Position numbers and translations under genes: made by a program | Part shown: piece by piece, positions 35,343 to 44,703 of the stretch | Position numbering within the stretch: position 1 is the first letter of the stretch | Layout: every line of letters begins with the position of its first letter | The notes under the pieces: model-generated | Told to the model about the DNA's origin: nothing | Seen by the model: only the letters and a program-made list of their open reading frames with translations | Database searches by the model: none | From: Candidatus Zixiibacteriota bacterium | GTDB taxonomy: Bacteria > Zixibacteria > MSB-5A5 > GN15 > FEB-12 | Assembly: GCA_029860345.1 (NCBI GenBank) | Contig: JAOUBJ010000005.1 | Location: forward strand, 62,001-126,000 | DNA: 64,000 nt | Direction: 5' to 3'

Positions 35343-37901
35343 GTGTCACAGTCGGTTCAGAGCCCGTGCAAACCGGCGGTTCAGGGAAACCGAAGAAAGT
35401 CGATATATATGAAAATGGCCTCAGATATGATAATCAAAAGCCGCTACCGGCTTCCTCTACTGCCGGACGGCCAAAAGGTGGACTGCCCGCTCTTACGACT
35501 GCGGATGGCCGTACTGTTCCCGCACAATTTGTTTACCGTTCAGGTCAGGCGCAAAGAGTCGTTGCAGGTGATAGGTGATTGCCAGCCGGGCGGTCAGCAG
35601 TTTGTTGCCTCACTTTCACCGCACCATAACGACGATGATCCGTCCCCGATCCACGAAATGGGCACGTTGGCCACCGTGCGTGACTGTCGCGAAGCGCCCG
35701 GCGGTTCGCTGTTGGTGACAATCGAAGGACTCAGCCGGGTCGGTATCGAAAAAGTGGCCGGTTCCGACATGTACTCGCGAGTCGCCGTCCGGGAACTCGA
35801 ACTGGACTCCAGCGATGTAAAGAGTCACCTGGGCCGTATGGACGCCGTGATCTCGATGGTCGATGAAGTCAGCCGTCTCGATCCCAGCTACTCGGCGGAG
35901 TTGGTATATCTGCTTAAGGCCATCGAAGACGACCCTTCATTGTTGGCCGATCGCGTGGCGTCGTTTTTTCATTTCCCACTTGAATGGAAACAGGAGTTGC
36001 TGGAAGCGGTCGATCTGCAATTGCGCTATGGTCTTTTGTTGGGATACCTGGACCGCGTGTTGACCCACGCCGGTGCCTTGCGCAGCGTCAAGAACGAGCG
36101 GCACAGCGACGGGACTCAAAGCCCGTATATTCCCTGGCAGCCGGCCCGCGCTTTGCAACCCTATGCCGATAACGACAATGGTCAGGCCGAAGAAGCATTC
36201 CGAGTTCGCGAGGTAATCAGTCGTTCTTCGCACCTGCCTCCGGAGGTGAAAGCCCGGGCCACCATCGAAGTGGACAGGCTGTCGCGGCTGCCTTCGGCCT
36301 CGGCTGAATACGGCGTGACCAAAGACTATCTCGACTGGATCCTGGCCCTGCCCTGGGGGCGCCTTACTCCCGAGAGCTATGAAATCGATGATGTTGAAAA
36401 GATCATCTCCACCGACTACTTCGGTCCGACCAATATAAAAGAACAGATTCTGCAACGGATGTCGGTCCGCAAACTCGCGGGCGGTATCGACAAAGGTCCT
36501 ACTCTCTGTCTGGTCGGGGCCTCCGGCACCGGCAAGGCATCGCTGGCCAAGGCCATCGCGCGGGCGCTGGGCAAAGAGTTTATTCGCATCTCGGTCGGCG
36601 GTATCTCTGAAGTCTCTGAGATCAAGGGAACACCCCGGACTTTTCTGGGTGCGCAACCGGGTAAAATCATCCGCGCTCTCAAGGATGCCGGATCGTGTGA
36701 TCCCGTCATACTGATTGAAGACATCGATTACTTCAATCTCGAAAACAAGTCATCGGTTAACATGGCGCTGTTGGAGGTTGTGGATACGCGCTACAACGCC
36801 CGCTTTATCGACGCCTACCTCGGAGTGCCGTTTGATCTGAGCAAGGTTCTGTTCATCTGTTCGGTGCGGGCTTTTGAGGAGATACCTGAACAGTTCATAC
36901 CACGTTTTGAACTGATGGAGATACCCGGCTACATCGAGCGGGAGAAAATCGTCATCACCAAGAAATACATCATCCCCTCGCTGTTGAAGAAGCACGGCCT
37001 GCGCAAATCCGAATTCAAAATCTCTGAAAAGACTCTGGCCTGTATCATTGCCGGATACACCCAGGAGGCCGGTCTGTTGGGGTTTTCGCAGCAGATAGAG
37101 AAAGTGTGCCGCAGGATAGCCCTTGAGAAGGCCCAGGGAAAAAAGAAGTCCTGGACGGTGAACGACAAAAACCTCGAATCGTTCCTGGGTTCGCCGGTGT
37201 TCATCCCCGAAAAAGCCGAAAAGGAACCGGAAATCGGTACCGCTACCGGTCTGGCCTGGACCGGCGCCGGGGGCGACTTGATGTTTATCGAGGGGCTTAA
37301 GATGAAAGGGGAAGGGACCATCATCACCACCGGTTCGCTTGGCGAGGTGATGAAGGAGTCTATCCAGGCGGCGCACTCGTATGTCCGTTCAAAAGCCGAC
37401 GTTCTGGGCATCGACTTCTCCGATTTCAACGAGTTTGATATCCACATCCACTTTCCCTCGGGCGCAATCCCGAAGGACGGCCCGTCGGCCGGCGTGACCG
37501 TCTGCCTGGTGATAGCCTCGGTCATGTCGGAGCGCCCGATTCGAAATGACATCGCCATGACCGGTGAGGTGACACTACGCGGTAAGGTGCTGCCGGTAGG
37601 TGGAATCAAAGAGAAAATTTCAGCCGCTTACCGGGCCGGGATATTCAACGTCGTTATGCCGATTGAAAACAAGAAAGACATCAAAGATATCCCGCGAGAG
37701 ATTCAACGCAAATCGAAGTTCACTTATATCAGCCGTGTCGATGAACTCTTCTCGCTATGCCTGATGGATTTCACGCCATCTACTTTTACCCTTGAAAAGA
37801 TTTTCGCCGAAGAGATGGAAAAGGCCAAGAAGTCATCGGCCAAAAAACCGGCGAAAAAGAAAAAGGGTGGCACCAAAGCAGCTCGATCGCGGAAGAAGTA
37901 A
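35343..37901 (+). CDS. LonA-type protease with degenerate ATPase motifs
   Basis: The protein has 852 residues from GTG 35343 (ATG 35409 is an alternative). The order is Lon N-domain (~35-250), AAA+ module (~340-600), protease domain (~630-815) and a Lys-rich tail. The protease dyad is intact: Ser715 ('KDGPSAG') and Lys758 ('GGIKEK', second Lys). The ATPase is altered. Walker A reads 'GASGTGKA' (Lys398-Ala399 instead of Lys-Thr), Walker B reads 'LIEDIDY' instead of 'LLDEIDK', and the sensor-1 Asn is absent ('FICSVR'). The arginine in 'IPRFEL' is kept. It may degrade unfolded proteins without ATP or work weakly with it. No operon partner is seen. Confidence 0.92.
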   Translation: MSQSVQSPCKPAVQGNRRKSIYMKMASDMIIKSRYRLPLLPDGQKVDCPLLRLRMAVLFPHNLFTVQVRRKESLQVIGDCQPGGQQFVASLSPHHNDDDPSPIHEMGTLATVRDCREAPGGSLLVTIEGLSRVGIEKVAGSDMYSRVAVRELELDSSDVKSHLGRMDAVISMVDEVSRLDPSYSAELVYLLKAIEDDPSLLADRVASFFHFPLEWKQELLEAVDLQLRYGLLLGYLDRVLTHAGALRSVKNERHSDGTQSPYIPWQPARALQPYADNDNGQAEEAFRVREVISRSSHLPPEVKARATIEVDRLSRLPSASAEYGVTKDYLDWILALPWGRLTPESYEIDDVEKIISTDYFGPTNIKEQILQRMSVRKLAGGIDKGPTLCLVGASGTGKASLAKAIARALGKEFIRISVGGISEVSEIKGTPRTFLGAQPGKIIRALKDAGSCDPVILIEDIDYFNLENKSSVNMALLEVVDTRYNARFIDAYLGVPFDLSKVLFICSVRAFEEIPEQFIPRFELMEIPGYIEREKIVITKKYIIPSLLKKHGLRKSEFKISEKTLACIIAGYTQEAGLLGFSQQIEKVCRRIALEKAQGKKKSWTVNDKNLESFLGSPVFIPEKAEKEPEIGTATGLAWTGAGGDLMFIEGLKMKGEGTIITTGSLGEVMKESIQAAHSYVRSKADVLGIDFSDFNEFDIHIHFPSGAIPKDGPSAGVTVCLVIASVMSERPIRNDIAMTGEVTLRGKVLPVGGIKEKISAAYRAGIFNVVMPIENKKDIKDIPREIQRKSKFTYISRVDELFSLCLMDFTPSTFTLEKIFAEEMEKAKKSSAKKPAKKKKGGTKAARSRKK

Positions 37902-38446
37902 CCTTCGTGTCGTGGCTGTAGGTCAACTCCTGTTGCGTAACGATCAATAAAACCTTCATGCTTCGACTCCGCTCAACATGACACGGTCAAGCCGTGGGTG
38001 ACACGGGCAAGCCACAGTAGGTCAGGACCCCTTGCGGTCCTGACATCCCGCGCCACGCTGGATTCTTCCTTTGGAGTCGCCCGGCGGCGTTGGCGTCTCC
38101 GTCCGACAAAGAGCCCCACCCGACGCAAAGCCTCTGGGTGGGGTACCGTGTACGACTTGCAAAACTTCTTCGTACCGTCATTCCGGGCTTTGACCCGGAA
38201 TCCATTCTTCGAAGCGGGCACTGGATTCCAAGACTGGATTCTGGCCTGCGCCAGAGTGACAGACAAGGAAGCCGGGTTCACGCCTCGGCGCGCAGGCAAA
38301 GACGGACTCGCCCTACAATGCTGGTCGCAGCATGTCTCGAAGAGCGCGCGTAACGCACAAGCGTGGTTTATCACCTCACCCTGAACGCCCCACCAACCTT
38401 ACCCTGAGCGGAGTCGAAGAGTGAACTTTCTGGTCTCGGTTTTCAC
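37902..38446. repeat. Hairpin island after lon
   Basis: This contains CACGG/CCGTG with loop TCAAG (37982-37996), GTCAGGACC/GGTCCTGAC (about 38021-38043), ATTCCGGG/CCCGGAAT with loop CTTTGA (about 38180-38201) and a degenerate ATTCTGGC/GCCAGAGT hairpin (about 38238). There is no gene. Confidence 0.8.
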
Positions 38447-38475
38447 TTGAAAGCGCGGACTGCTTGCCCTAATAT
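38447..38475 (+). promoter_or_regulatory. Promoter of the methyltransferase, leaderless
   Basis: TTGAAA (38447-38452), 17 bp and TAATAT (38470-38475). The ATG at 38483 lies 7 bases after the -10 box, at or next to the expected transcription start. Confidence 0.6.
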
Positions 38476-38482
38476 CAATCAC

Positions 38483-39100
38483 ATGAAACAGAATTCCCCC
38501 GATACCGATCCCTTCGCAATCGTCCGGAATGGATACGACAAGATCGCCGAGTGCTATCTCAAGGATAGAGAGAAATTCGAAAACTGGAACGAACTGGAGG
38601 AATTCTGTTCCAAGCTTCCGCCGAAGGCGAGAGTACTGGATGTTGGTTGCGGAACAGGTACGCCCGTTGCCAGATATCTGATAGAGCAAGGTTTCGAGGT
38701 GGTCGGGATCGATGTGTCGAAAGAGATGCTAAAGGTGGCGCGGTGGAACGTGCCGGAAGCTTCTTTCGTTCAGATGAACATGACGGATATCGACTTTCCA
38801 CCGGAATCATTCGATGGTTTGATATCATGCTACGCTATCTTTCATGTTCCCAGAGAAAGACACGCCGCCATATTTCGATCTTTCCATACAATTATCAAAA
38901 CCGATGGCCCCCTTCTGGTATCTGTCGGCAGTTGTGCATGGGAAGAAGTTGAGAGTTACTATGGTGTGAAAATGTTCTGGAGCCATTTCGATCCGGCGAC
39001 CACCGAGTCGCTGATAACCGACGCAGGTTTTAGTATCGTGTTCGGCCGAAATGTCGACAGTGGTGACGAAACACACTATTGGATTCTGGCGCGCAAGTGA
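38483..39100 (+). CDS. SAM-dependent methyltransferase
   Basis: The protein has 205 residues from ATG 38483. The TTG at 38447 is part of the -35 box and is not a start. The class I fold is clear: motif I 'VLDVGCGTGTPVARYL', acidic loop 'VVGIDVSKEML', then 'FVQMNMTDIDFP' and 'FDGLISCYAIFHVPRERH'. The substrate is unknown, and the form resembles small ubiquinone/tellurite-type methyltransferases. It is monocistronic. The lack of a ribosome site and the position of the promoter suggest a leaderless transcript. Confidence 0.88.
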   Translation: MKQNSPDTDPFAIVRNGYDKIAECYLKDREKFENWNELEEFCSKLPPKARVLDVGCGTGTPVARYLIEQGFEVVGIDVSKEMLKVARWNVPEASFVQMNMTDIDFPPESFDGLISCYAIFHVPRERHAAIFRSFHTIIKTDGPLLVSVGSCAWEEVESYYGVKMFWSHFDPATTESLITDAGFSIVFGRNVDSGDETHYWILARK

Positions 39101-39189
39101 AAAAGTGAGGACATACACGCGGTAGCTAAGAAATCATGGAATGAACGTCTGCAACGGCGACCCGGTCTGTGCCTTACCCTCGTCTGAAC

Positions 39190-41406
39190 CTACAAAGTTA
39201 CACATCCAACCAGCGGGGCCGGGCCGCCTGTGAACATGTAATCCACCAGATAGACGAGATCACCAATATCAAGGGCGCATGAAGCATCAACATCAGCCAA
39301 TTGGCCAATCGGCGGCGGATCGCCGTCTGTGAACATGTAGTCCACCAGGTAGACCAGATCGGATACGTCAACAACACTTGAGTAATCTATGTCGCCGGGC
39401 ACCAGGGTGGTCGGTGAGAGGTTGAAAGAAAACTCTCTGGAATCTTCATATCCAACTACCTGCTGGTCCTCAACGTGCACGGTGAAAGTGAACATTCCGG
39501 TGTCGGAACTGCTGCCGGATATTACGCCGGCCGAGTCTATGCCATACCCGTCGGGCAAGGCGCCGGACTCGATAGTGTACGTCGTCCTATCCAGACCGCC
39601 TTTGGCTTGGATGGTATCCGCATAAAACAGATACTGCCGAGGTGTGCTCAGTTCTTCCTGGGTGGTGACAATACGCATATCCCACGACTCGAAAGTCTCG
39701 TATCTGAGTATCCAGTTCAGCGGGTCCAATTGTACCAGATAGCTTTCCACTTCATCGGCGAAGTTCAGCTTGAACATCTGCGTTCGTTGATCGTTGAACA
39801 AAACCAGCGTGTCATCAGGAGCGTCCACCAGACCAAAACGGAACCGGATCGGCATCGCGAACACCTGTGGATCGGTAGTCTGCAATTGCTTTACTTCGAG
39901 ATAGACATCATATCCGGCAGTGTCGGAAACCTCCTGGAAGTATGACCATCGATAGCTGGGCAAACTGGAACCATAGACCCATTGATCGAAAAAGTAATCG
40001 AGCTCCACACCGCAAACCGTCTCGTAAATGTTTTTCAGGTCTTCGGTGGTAGCTGCGTTCCATCTGTGTTGCGAGTTGGCGTAAGCGTCGAGACCGGCAA
40101 AGAACAGCGAATCGCCCACCACACCTCGCAACATGTGCAACACCCATGCCCCCTTGTAATACTGTGCCCTGGAGAAGAAATTTGAGTAGCTGGTGGTATC
40201 ACCGACAAACACGGTCAGATTGCCCCAATACGCCATGTCGTTCATGTACTCATGGTAGAAGGGACGTCCGAGAACGGTTTCGAAGTAGAGCGCCTCAGAA
40301 TATGTGGCAAATCCCTCGTTCAACCATAGATCACCCCACGATTCACAGGTGATCATGTCGCCCCACCATTGGTGAGCCAACTCGTGTATCACAACATCCG
40401 GTTCGAAAATCCCCTCGGCCGTACCCATGGTGCTCATCGTTTGATGCTCCATCCCCACCCAACCCTGACTCATGGCATGACCATACTTCTCATCGGCAAA
40501 TGGATACTGTCCAAACATCTCAGACAAGAGGGTCAGAGCGTCGGGTAGTATACCGTAGCGAGGAAGGGAGTACGAATAGAACGATGGGAAGACGGCGTGA
40601 GTTATCGGCATCGTATCCGCTTCATCGTTGTAGACCCATTCATCGTGCCAGACCTGGTACTGGGATATCGATAGCGAGAAAAGATAGCTGGCCATCGGGT
40701 AGTGCTCGGTGTAATAAAAAGTCTGCCATACATCGCCCGAAGCAACCACCGAATCAAGCGTTCCATTGGAGCCGACATAGAAGCCGGTGTCCACCGTTAT
40801 GGCGATGAAAAAAGTGTCGGCTTTGTCGTCCATGCGATCCTTACACGGCCACCAGTCCCGAGCGTCGTAAGGCTCAAAAAGAGTCGTCAGATAGACGATC
40901 TCCTGAAAGGAAAAGAAGTAGATCGACCGACGATAGAACATGTCAAACTCGAATTGCTCACCGGCATCGTACACACGGTCGAGGTCGACGGTCACGGTGT
41001 TGTTCAACCGAGAAAAGCTCAGCGTCCCCGACGGAATCGCTATCGAATCAAGCTGCCGGCCATCATTGAAGTCGACCTCAACCTGAGCGACACCGTCGAC
41101 GGTGGCCCGGGCGACAAATTTCACCGCACCATAGAGTGTGTCGACATCGTGGTCGAGCTTCATTCGGATATCGTAGGTCAACACGTCATAGTTCGTCTGA
41201 GTACTCATGGCGTCCTGAGCATCCCGCATCTTCTCAGTGAAACGACTATCCATCAACCTCTGGCGTTTGGCGTCGGCCAACCGTCTGTGTGATTCATCCG
41301 ACCACCGGGTCTTGTCGGTCGGCGGAATCGGCTGGTCACCGGCGAATGCCGGGATGGAAAGGGTGAGCAGTACTATTGCGGCTGTACAAGTCATCGATGC
41401 AGTCAT
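39190..41406 (-). CDS. Secreted M1 aminopeptidase with dockerin-like tail
   Basis: The protein has 738 residues. The signal peptide is 'ASMTCTAAIVLLTLSIPAFA'. The zinc site is complete: 'VIHELAHQWWGD' plus 'WLNEGFATYSEAL'. The exopeptidase motif usually written GAMEN reads 'GMEHQ', which may change how the substrate N-terminus is held. A cadherin-like domain follows. The last 70 residues carry two dockerin-type repeats ('GDIDYSSVVDVSDLVYLVDYMF' and 'ADVDASCALDIGDLVYLVDYMF'), which usually anchor proteins through calcium and cohesin-like partners. AGGTAAC precedes the ATG. It is paralogous to the gene at 44704. Confidence 0.94.
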   Translation of the reverse strand: MTASMTCTAAIVLLTLSIPAFAGDQPIPPTDKTRWSDESHRRLADAKRQRLMDSRFTEKMRDAQDAMSTQTNYDVLTYDIRMKLDHDVDTLYGAVKFVARATVDGVAQVEVDFNDGRQLDSIAIPSGTLSFSRLNNTVTVDLDRVYDAGEQFEFDMFYRRSIYFFSFQEIVYLTTLFEPYDARDWWPCKDRMDDKADTFFIAITVDTGFYVGSNGTLDSVVASGDVWQTFYYTEHYPMASYLFSLSISQYQVWHDEWVYNDEADTMPITHAVFPSFYSYSLPRYGILPDALTLLSEMFGQYPFADEKYGHAMSQGWVGMEHQTMSTMGTAEGIFEPDVVIHELAHQWWGDMITCESWGDLWLNEGFATYSEALYFETVLGRPFYHEYMNDMAYWGNLTVFVGDTTSYSNFFSRAQYYKGAWVLHMLRGVVGDSLFFAGLDAYANSQHRWNAATTEDLKNIYETVCGVELDYFFDQWVYGSSLPSYRWSYFQEVSDTAGYDVYLEVKQLQTTDPQVFAMPIRFRFGLVDAPDDTLVLFNDQRTQMFKLNFADEVESYLVQLDPLNWILRYETFESWDMRIVTTQEELSTPRQYLFYADTIQAKGGLDRTTYTIESGALPDGYGIDSAGVISGSSSDTGMFTFTVHVEDQQVVGYEDSREFSFNLSPTTLVPGDIDYSSVVDVSDLVYLVDYMFTDGDPPPIGQLADVDASCALDIGDLVYLVDYMFTGGPAPLVGCVTL

Positions 41407-41959
41407 GTTACCTCATTCCGGTATGTATTTTGCAGACCCGACCAATATAACCGTGGCTTCAAAATACTCCTACCCTTAGTTGTAAACTACCGCAAATCAG
41501 ACGCAAATAGGCTCGATGACTCGATTACCATGGGCTCTGAAGCAGGCGACAAACCGGTTGAAGCCAAAATTCCTTGACAAAACCGAGGCGGACGGCGTAT
41601 TTTATTGGTGGATAGGACGAGTGAACATCATCGGGTCAAACTGATAAGTTCTATTGTGAGTTAAACGCGCACTTGAAAACCAAACCGGGTTGGCCAGGCA
41701 ACCACTCTGGTTTGATTTGATCGCACAAACGCGGATGATTTGAGTCTACATTGCGTGACTTGAGAATCGCCCGCCGCCGGATTGACTCCTTGTTTATTCT
41801 GGATAGCGACCCGATGATGGTCCGCAGACAGGGTGACTGTCAGGCCGAGTAATCACCTGAGTCCCCTGCAGACATGTACACGATAATGTGGCAGTGTGGA
41901 TTGTACCGTGGAAAGCAGACGGGATACAAATAGAGTCGAATCGCAAGGAGGCAGATTAG
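41407..41959. other. Divergent promoter region
   Basis: This 553-bp region between the M1 gene (minus) and the repeat-domain dockerin gene (plus) has none of the usual hairpin modules and no credible gene. CAAACC ... GGTTTG (about 41685-41715) could fold into a hairpin. The leader of the plus gene would be about 350 nt from the promoter below. Confidence 0.6.
41574..41603 (+). promoter_or_regulatory. Candidate promoter for the dockerin gene
   Basis: TTGACA (41574-41579), 18 bp and TATTTT (41598-41603), about 360 bases upstream of ATG 41960. Confidence 0.5.
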
Positions 41960-44287
41960 ATGAAGGTTAGAACGGCTTTTGTAACAGGGTTGGTGGTGGT
42001 ATTGATGGCAGCGTCGGCAGATGCTTCAGTCGACGGCCTGGGTGCGCCGGACACGGTTGACCTCCATGTCACGGTGGCGCCGCATGCCGCCGGAAGTCAG
42101 ATGCAGGTGCAGATGGACCTCTGGGTGTTTAGCGACTCCAACGATGTTTTTGGTGCCACCATGGGTTTCAATTGGGACAATCCGAATCTTCAGATGGACT
42201 CGGCCGTTCCCAGTGCGCTGGCCACCAGCTTTGAGATTGGACCCTTCGTTTACGAGAATGACGACATCGGCCTGACCAATGCCAACCAACGTTTTCTGTT
42301 TGGCGGCGCCAAGTTGTTCGGTTCCGGGATACCTCCCGATGACACTCGCCGCTTGTGGGCATCCTATTACTTCACTTTGTCAAACTGGACCGTCAATGAT
42401 TCGATTGTGTTTGATACTGTAAGCTACAGTTCATCGACTGTCTACAAATTCGTCGGCGGGCAGGGTGTCGGCGACTACTTCCCCAATTATGTGGGCGGTT
42501 CGGTGATCCATGACCCCGACTTCGTGGAGCCGGTCGACCTGGTGGTCACGCCCGATTCGTTGGGTTTTAGCGCTGTTGAAGGAAGCGGCAACCCGGCCGG
42601 ACAGTCTTTCCAGGTGGCCACCGACGGCGATCCGGTTTCCTTTGAACTGAACGAAGACGCCGACTGGTTGATCTTGACGCCGACACAAGGAACCACGGTT
42701 CAGACTATAAATGTTGGCGTGAATGCCATCGGCTTGAGCGCCGGAGAGTACATCGATACGGTCGAAGTTGTCTCAACGGGCGCGGCCAATTCACCTCAGT
42801 TTGTGGTGGTGACGCTAAGTATTGTTGAACCGGCGCCGGCCATCGCCGTCGAACCGAACGAGTTCTTTTTCAACGCTATCGCAGGCGGTTCCAACCCGGC
42901 TTCGAAGACGCTGACTATCACCAATTCCAGCGCCTCCGTCTTGCAGTGGTCTGTGACCAACTCAGAGAGCTGGCTGTCTCTGGCGCCCGCCAACGGCACC
43001 GATTCCGGCGATGTGACTCTCAGCGTGGATATCACCGGGCTTGCCTTCGCCGATTACTACGATACCATAGTTGTGAGCGATCCGGCCGCTTCCAATGATC
43101 CGGTTCTGGTGCCGGTGAACCTGTCGGTCGGCTCCGATTTGCCGATCATTGAAACCGATTCGGCCGGTTACACGGTCATCGTTGGCTTGGTCGCCACCAT
43201 TCCCGATCGTACAATTGGCATCCTCAACGGCGGCGCGGGCACTCTTAACTTCTGGCTGGAGGAGAGCTCGCCTCGAATTCTGGGAATGAATCCGGACAGC
43301 GGCACGGCACCTCAGGGGGTGGACATCAATTTCAAAGCCCAGGCCGGTACGCCGCCCAACGACTACTTTGACACTATTTGGGTTTACTCAAATGAAGCCA
43401 TCAACTCACCCTACCCGGTTGAGATTCACTTCATTTATAGAGAGAACCCGGCTTACATGAATGTCAACAAAGATACCGTAAACCTTGACGTCTACGAATG
43501 CAGCATGGGATATCTGGGCATTCTGCCTTCCCGAAGCTTTGTTGTTTCCAATCTCGGCGGCGACAATCCCATGCCGATAACCTTGACCTATGAGTCCGAT
43601 TACTTTACAGTCTGGCCCGACACCGGTACGGCCGCAGCGGCCTTCACGATTTCGGCCGACTATCTCGAACTGCCGGTGGACACATATCTTGATACTATTA
43701 TGGTTTCGGCGCCCAACGCTACGAACTCGCCAATTTACATTGAGGTTCGTTACAATGTGCTGGAGGGTGTTATAACGCCCGAAATCGTCCTGCCGATAGA
43801 TCGTTACGTGATCCCCACTCAGGAGAACTCCGGACCCACGCCACCGGCGGCAATGGATATATACAACAAGTACGGCGGATGTATGGAGTGGGAGCTGATT
43901 GATAGTATCCCCTGGCTCTACCCCCATGTCCTTAGCGGGGACGTTCCGGCCGGTCTTAGTTTCAATATGAATTCAGCCGGGTTCCCATTCGGCGAGTACG
44001 AAGACACTCTGTTGGTGGTAGCGCCCTCGGCCGGCAACAGCCCCCAGGAGGTCTCGGTACGAATGCGGGTTTGGCGTTTTCACGGCGACAATGACTATGA
44101 CGGGATTATCATGATCGCCGATCTGGTCTACCTGGTCGAATACATGTTCTCCAACGGCCCCCGCCCGGAACCTCAACTGCACGTGGGCGACCTGACCTGC
44201 AACCTGATTATCAATGTCGAAGATCTCGTTTACATGGTGGACTACATGTTCAACGGCGGGCCTATCCCCTGCGGTAACCCCTATTGA
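41960..44287 (+). CDS. Secreted BACON-like repeat protein with dockerin tail
   Basis: The protein has 775 residues with AAGGAGG before the ATG. The signal peptide is 'AFVTGLVVVLMAASADA'. Residues ~25-190 form a beta domain like those of cohesin or cellulose-binding folds. About five BACON-like Ig repeats of ~90 residues follow, each with 'WL.L.P..G....DVTLSVDITGLAFADYYDTI'-like wording. The end has two dockerin-type repeats ('GDNDYDGIIMIADLVYLVEYMF' and 'LVYMVDYMF'). It is probably a surface or extracellular scaffold or binding protein. It lies between two dockerin M1 peptidases and is closed by a strong terminator. Confidence 0.87.
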   Translation: MKVRTAFVTGLVVVLMAASADASVDGLGAPDTVDLHVTVAPHAAGSQMQVQMDLWVFSDSNDVFGATMGFNWDNPNLQMDSAVPSALATSFEIGPFVYENDDIGLTNANQRFLFGGAKLFGSGIPPDDTRRLWASYYFTLSNWTVNDSIVFDTVSYSSSTVYKFVGGQGVGDYFPNYVGGSVIHDPDFVEPVDLVVTPDSLGFSAVEGSGNPAGQSFQVATDGDPVSFELNEDADWLILTPTQGTTVQTINVGVNAIGLSAGEYIDTVEVVSTGAANSPQFVVVTLSIVEPAPAIAVEPNEFFFNAIAGGSNPASKTLTITNSSASVLQWSVTNSESWLSLAPANGTDSGDVTLSVDITGLAFADYYDTIVVSDPAASNDPVLVPVNLSVGSDLPIIETDSAGYTVIVGLVATIPDRTIGILNGGAGTLNFWLEESSPRILGMNPDSGTAPQGVDINFKAQAGTPPNDYFDTIWVYSNEAINSPYPVEIHFIYRENPAYMNVNKDTVNLDVYECSMGYLGILPSRSFVVSNLGGDNPMPITLTYESDYFTVWPDTGTAAAAFTISADYLELPVDTYLDTIMVSAPNATNSPIYIEVRYNVLEGVITPEIVLPIDRYVIPTQENSGPTPPAAMDIYNKYGGCMEWELIDSIPWLYPHVLSGDVPAGLSFNMNSAGFPFGEYEDTLLVVAPSAGNSPQEVSVRMRVWRFHGDNDYDGIIMIADLVYLVEYMFSNGPRPEPQLHVGDLTCNLIINVEDLVYMVDYMFNGGPIPCGNPY

Positions 44288-44309
44288 TCGGATAAAAGTC
44301 TGAGTTTTC

Positions 44310-44344
44310 AAACGCCGCTCATACCAAGTGAGCGGCGTTTTTGT
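44310..44344 (+). terminator. Intrinsic terminator
   Basis: A perfect 11-bp stem AAACGCCGCTC/GAGCGGCGTTT with a 9-nt loop is followed by TTTG. It lies 22 bases after the stop of the dockerin gene. Confidence 0.92.
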
Positions 44345-44703
44345 TTGCCGCCCCCTACGGGCCTGTTGAAAAAGGCTTGGCTCGCTGGTGGTGTTGGGCG
44401 ACCCGGCCCGACACTTGCCGCCCAGCCAATGGCTGTCCGGCGAGTCATCTGACAGCAGCAGCGCTGCAACGCAGGTCACCTGACGGCGCCAGGGGTCTAT
44501 CAGCAAGCCCTGCGGCCCGGGGTGCAGTTCCTGCGCCGCTTTAGCATTGACAAAGCCCGCCGATAAGGGTATTACCTTGACAAAAACCGTAATTACAATA
44601 AGTTGAGGACTAACTAAGCACGTCATCCGCCTGGAGAGGCGGAACCAACTTATGTTCAGGTGGTTAATCTACTGAACAATGTACTTACTGAATGGAGCCC
44701 CCG
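44345..44703. other. Short intergenic region with repeat module and promoter
   Basis: A GTGTTGGGCGACCCGGCCCG module (about 44392-44412) lies in the first half. TTGACA (44547-44552), 17 bp and TATTAC (44570-44575) form the likely promoter of the gene at 44704. Confidence 0.6.
44547..44575 (+). promoter_or_regulatory. Promoter of the second dockerin M1 gene
   Basis: TTGACA-17 bp-TATTAC, giving a leader of about 120 nt before ATG 44704. Confidence 0.6.
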
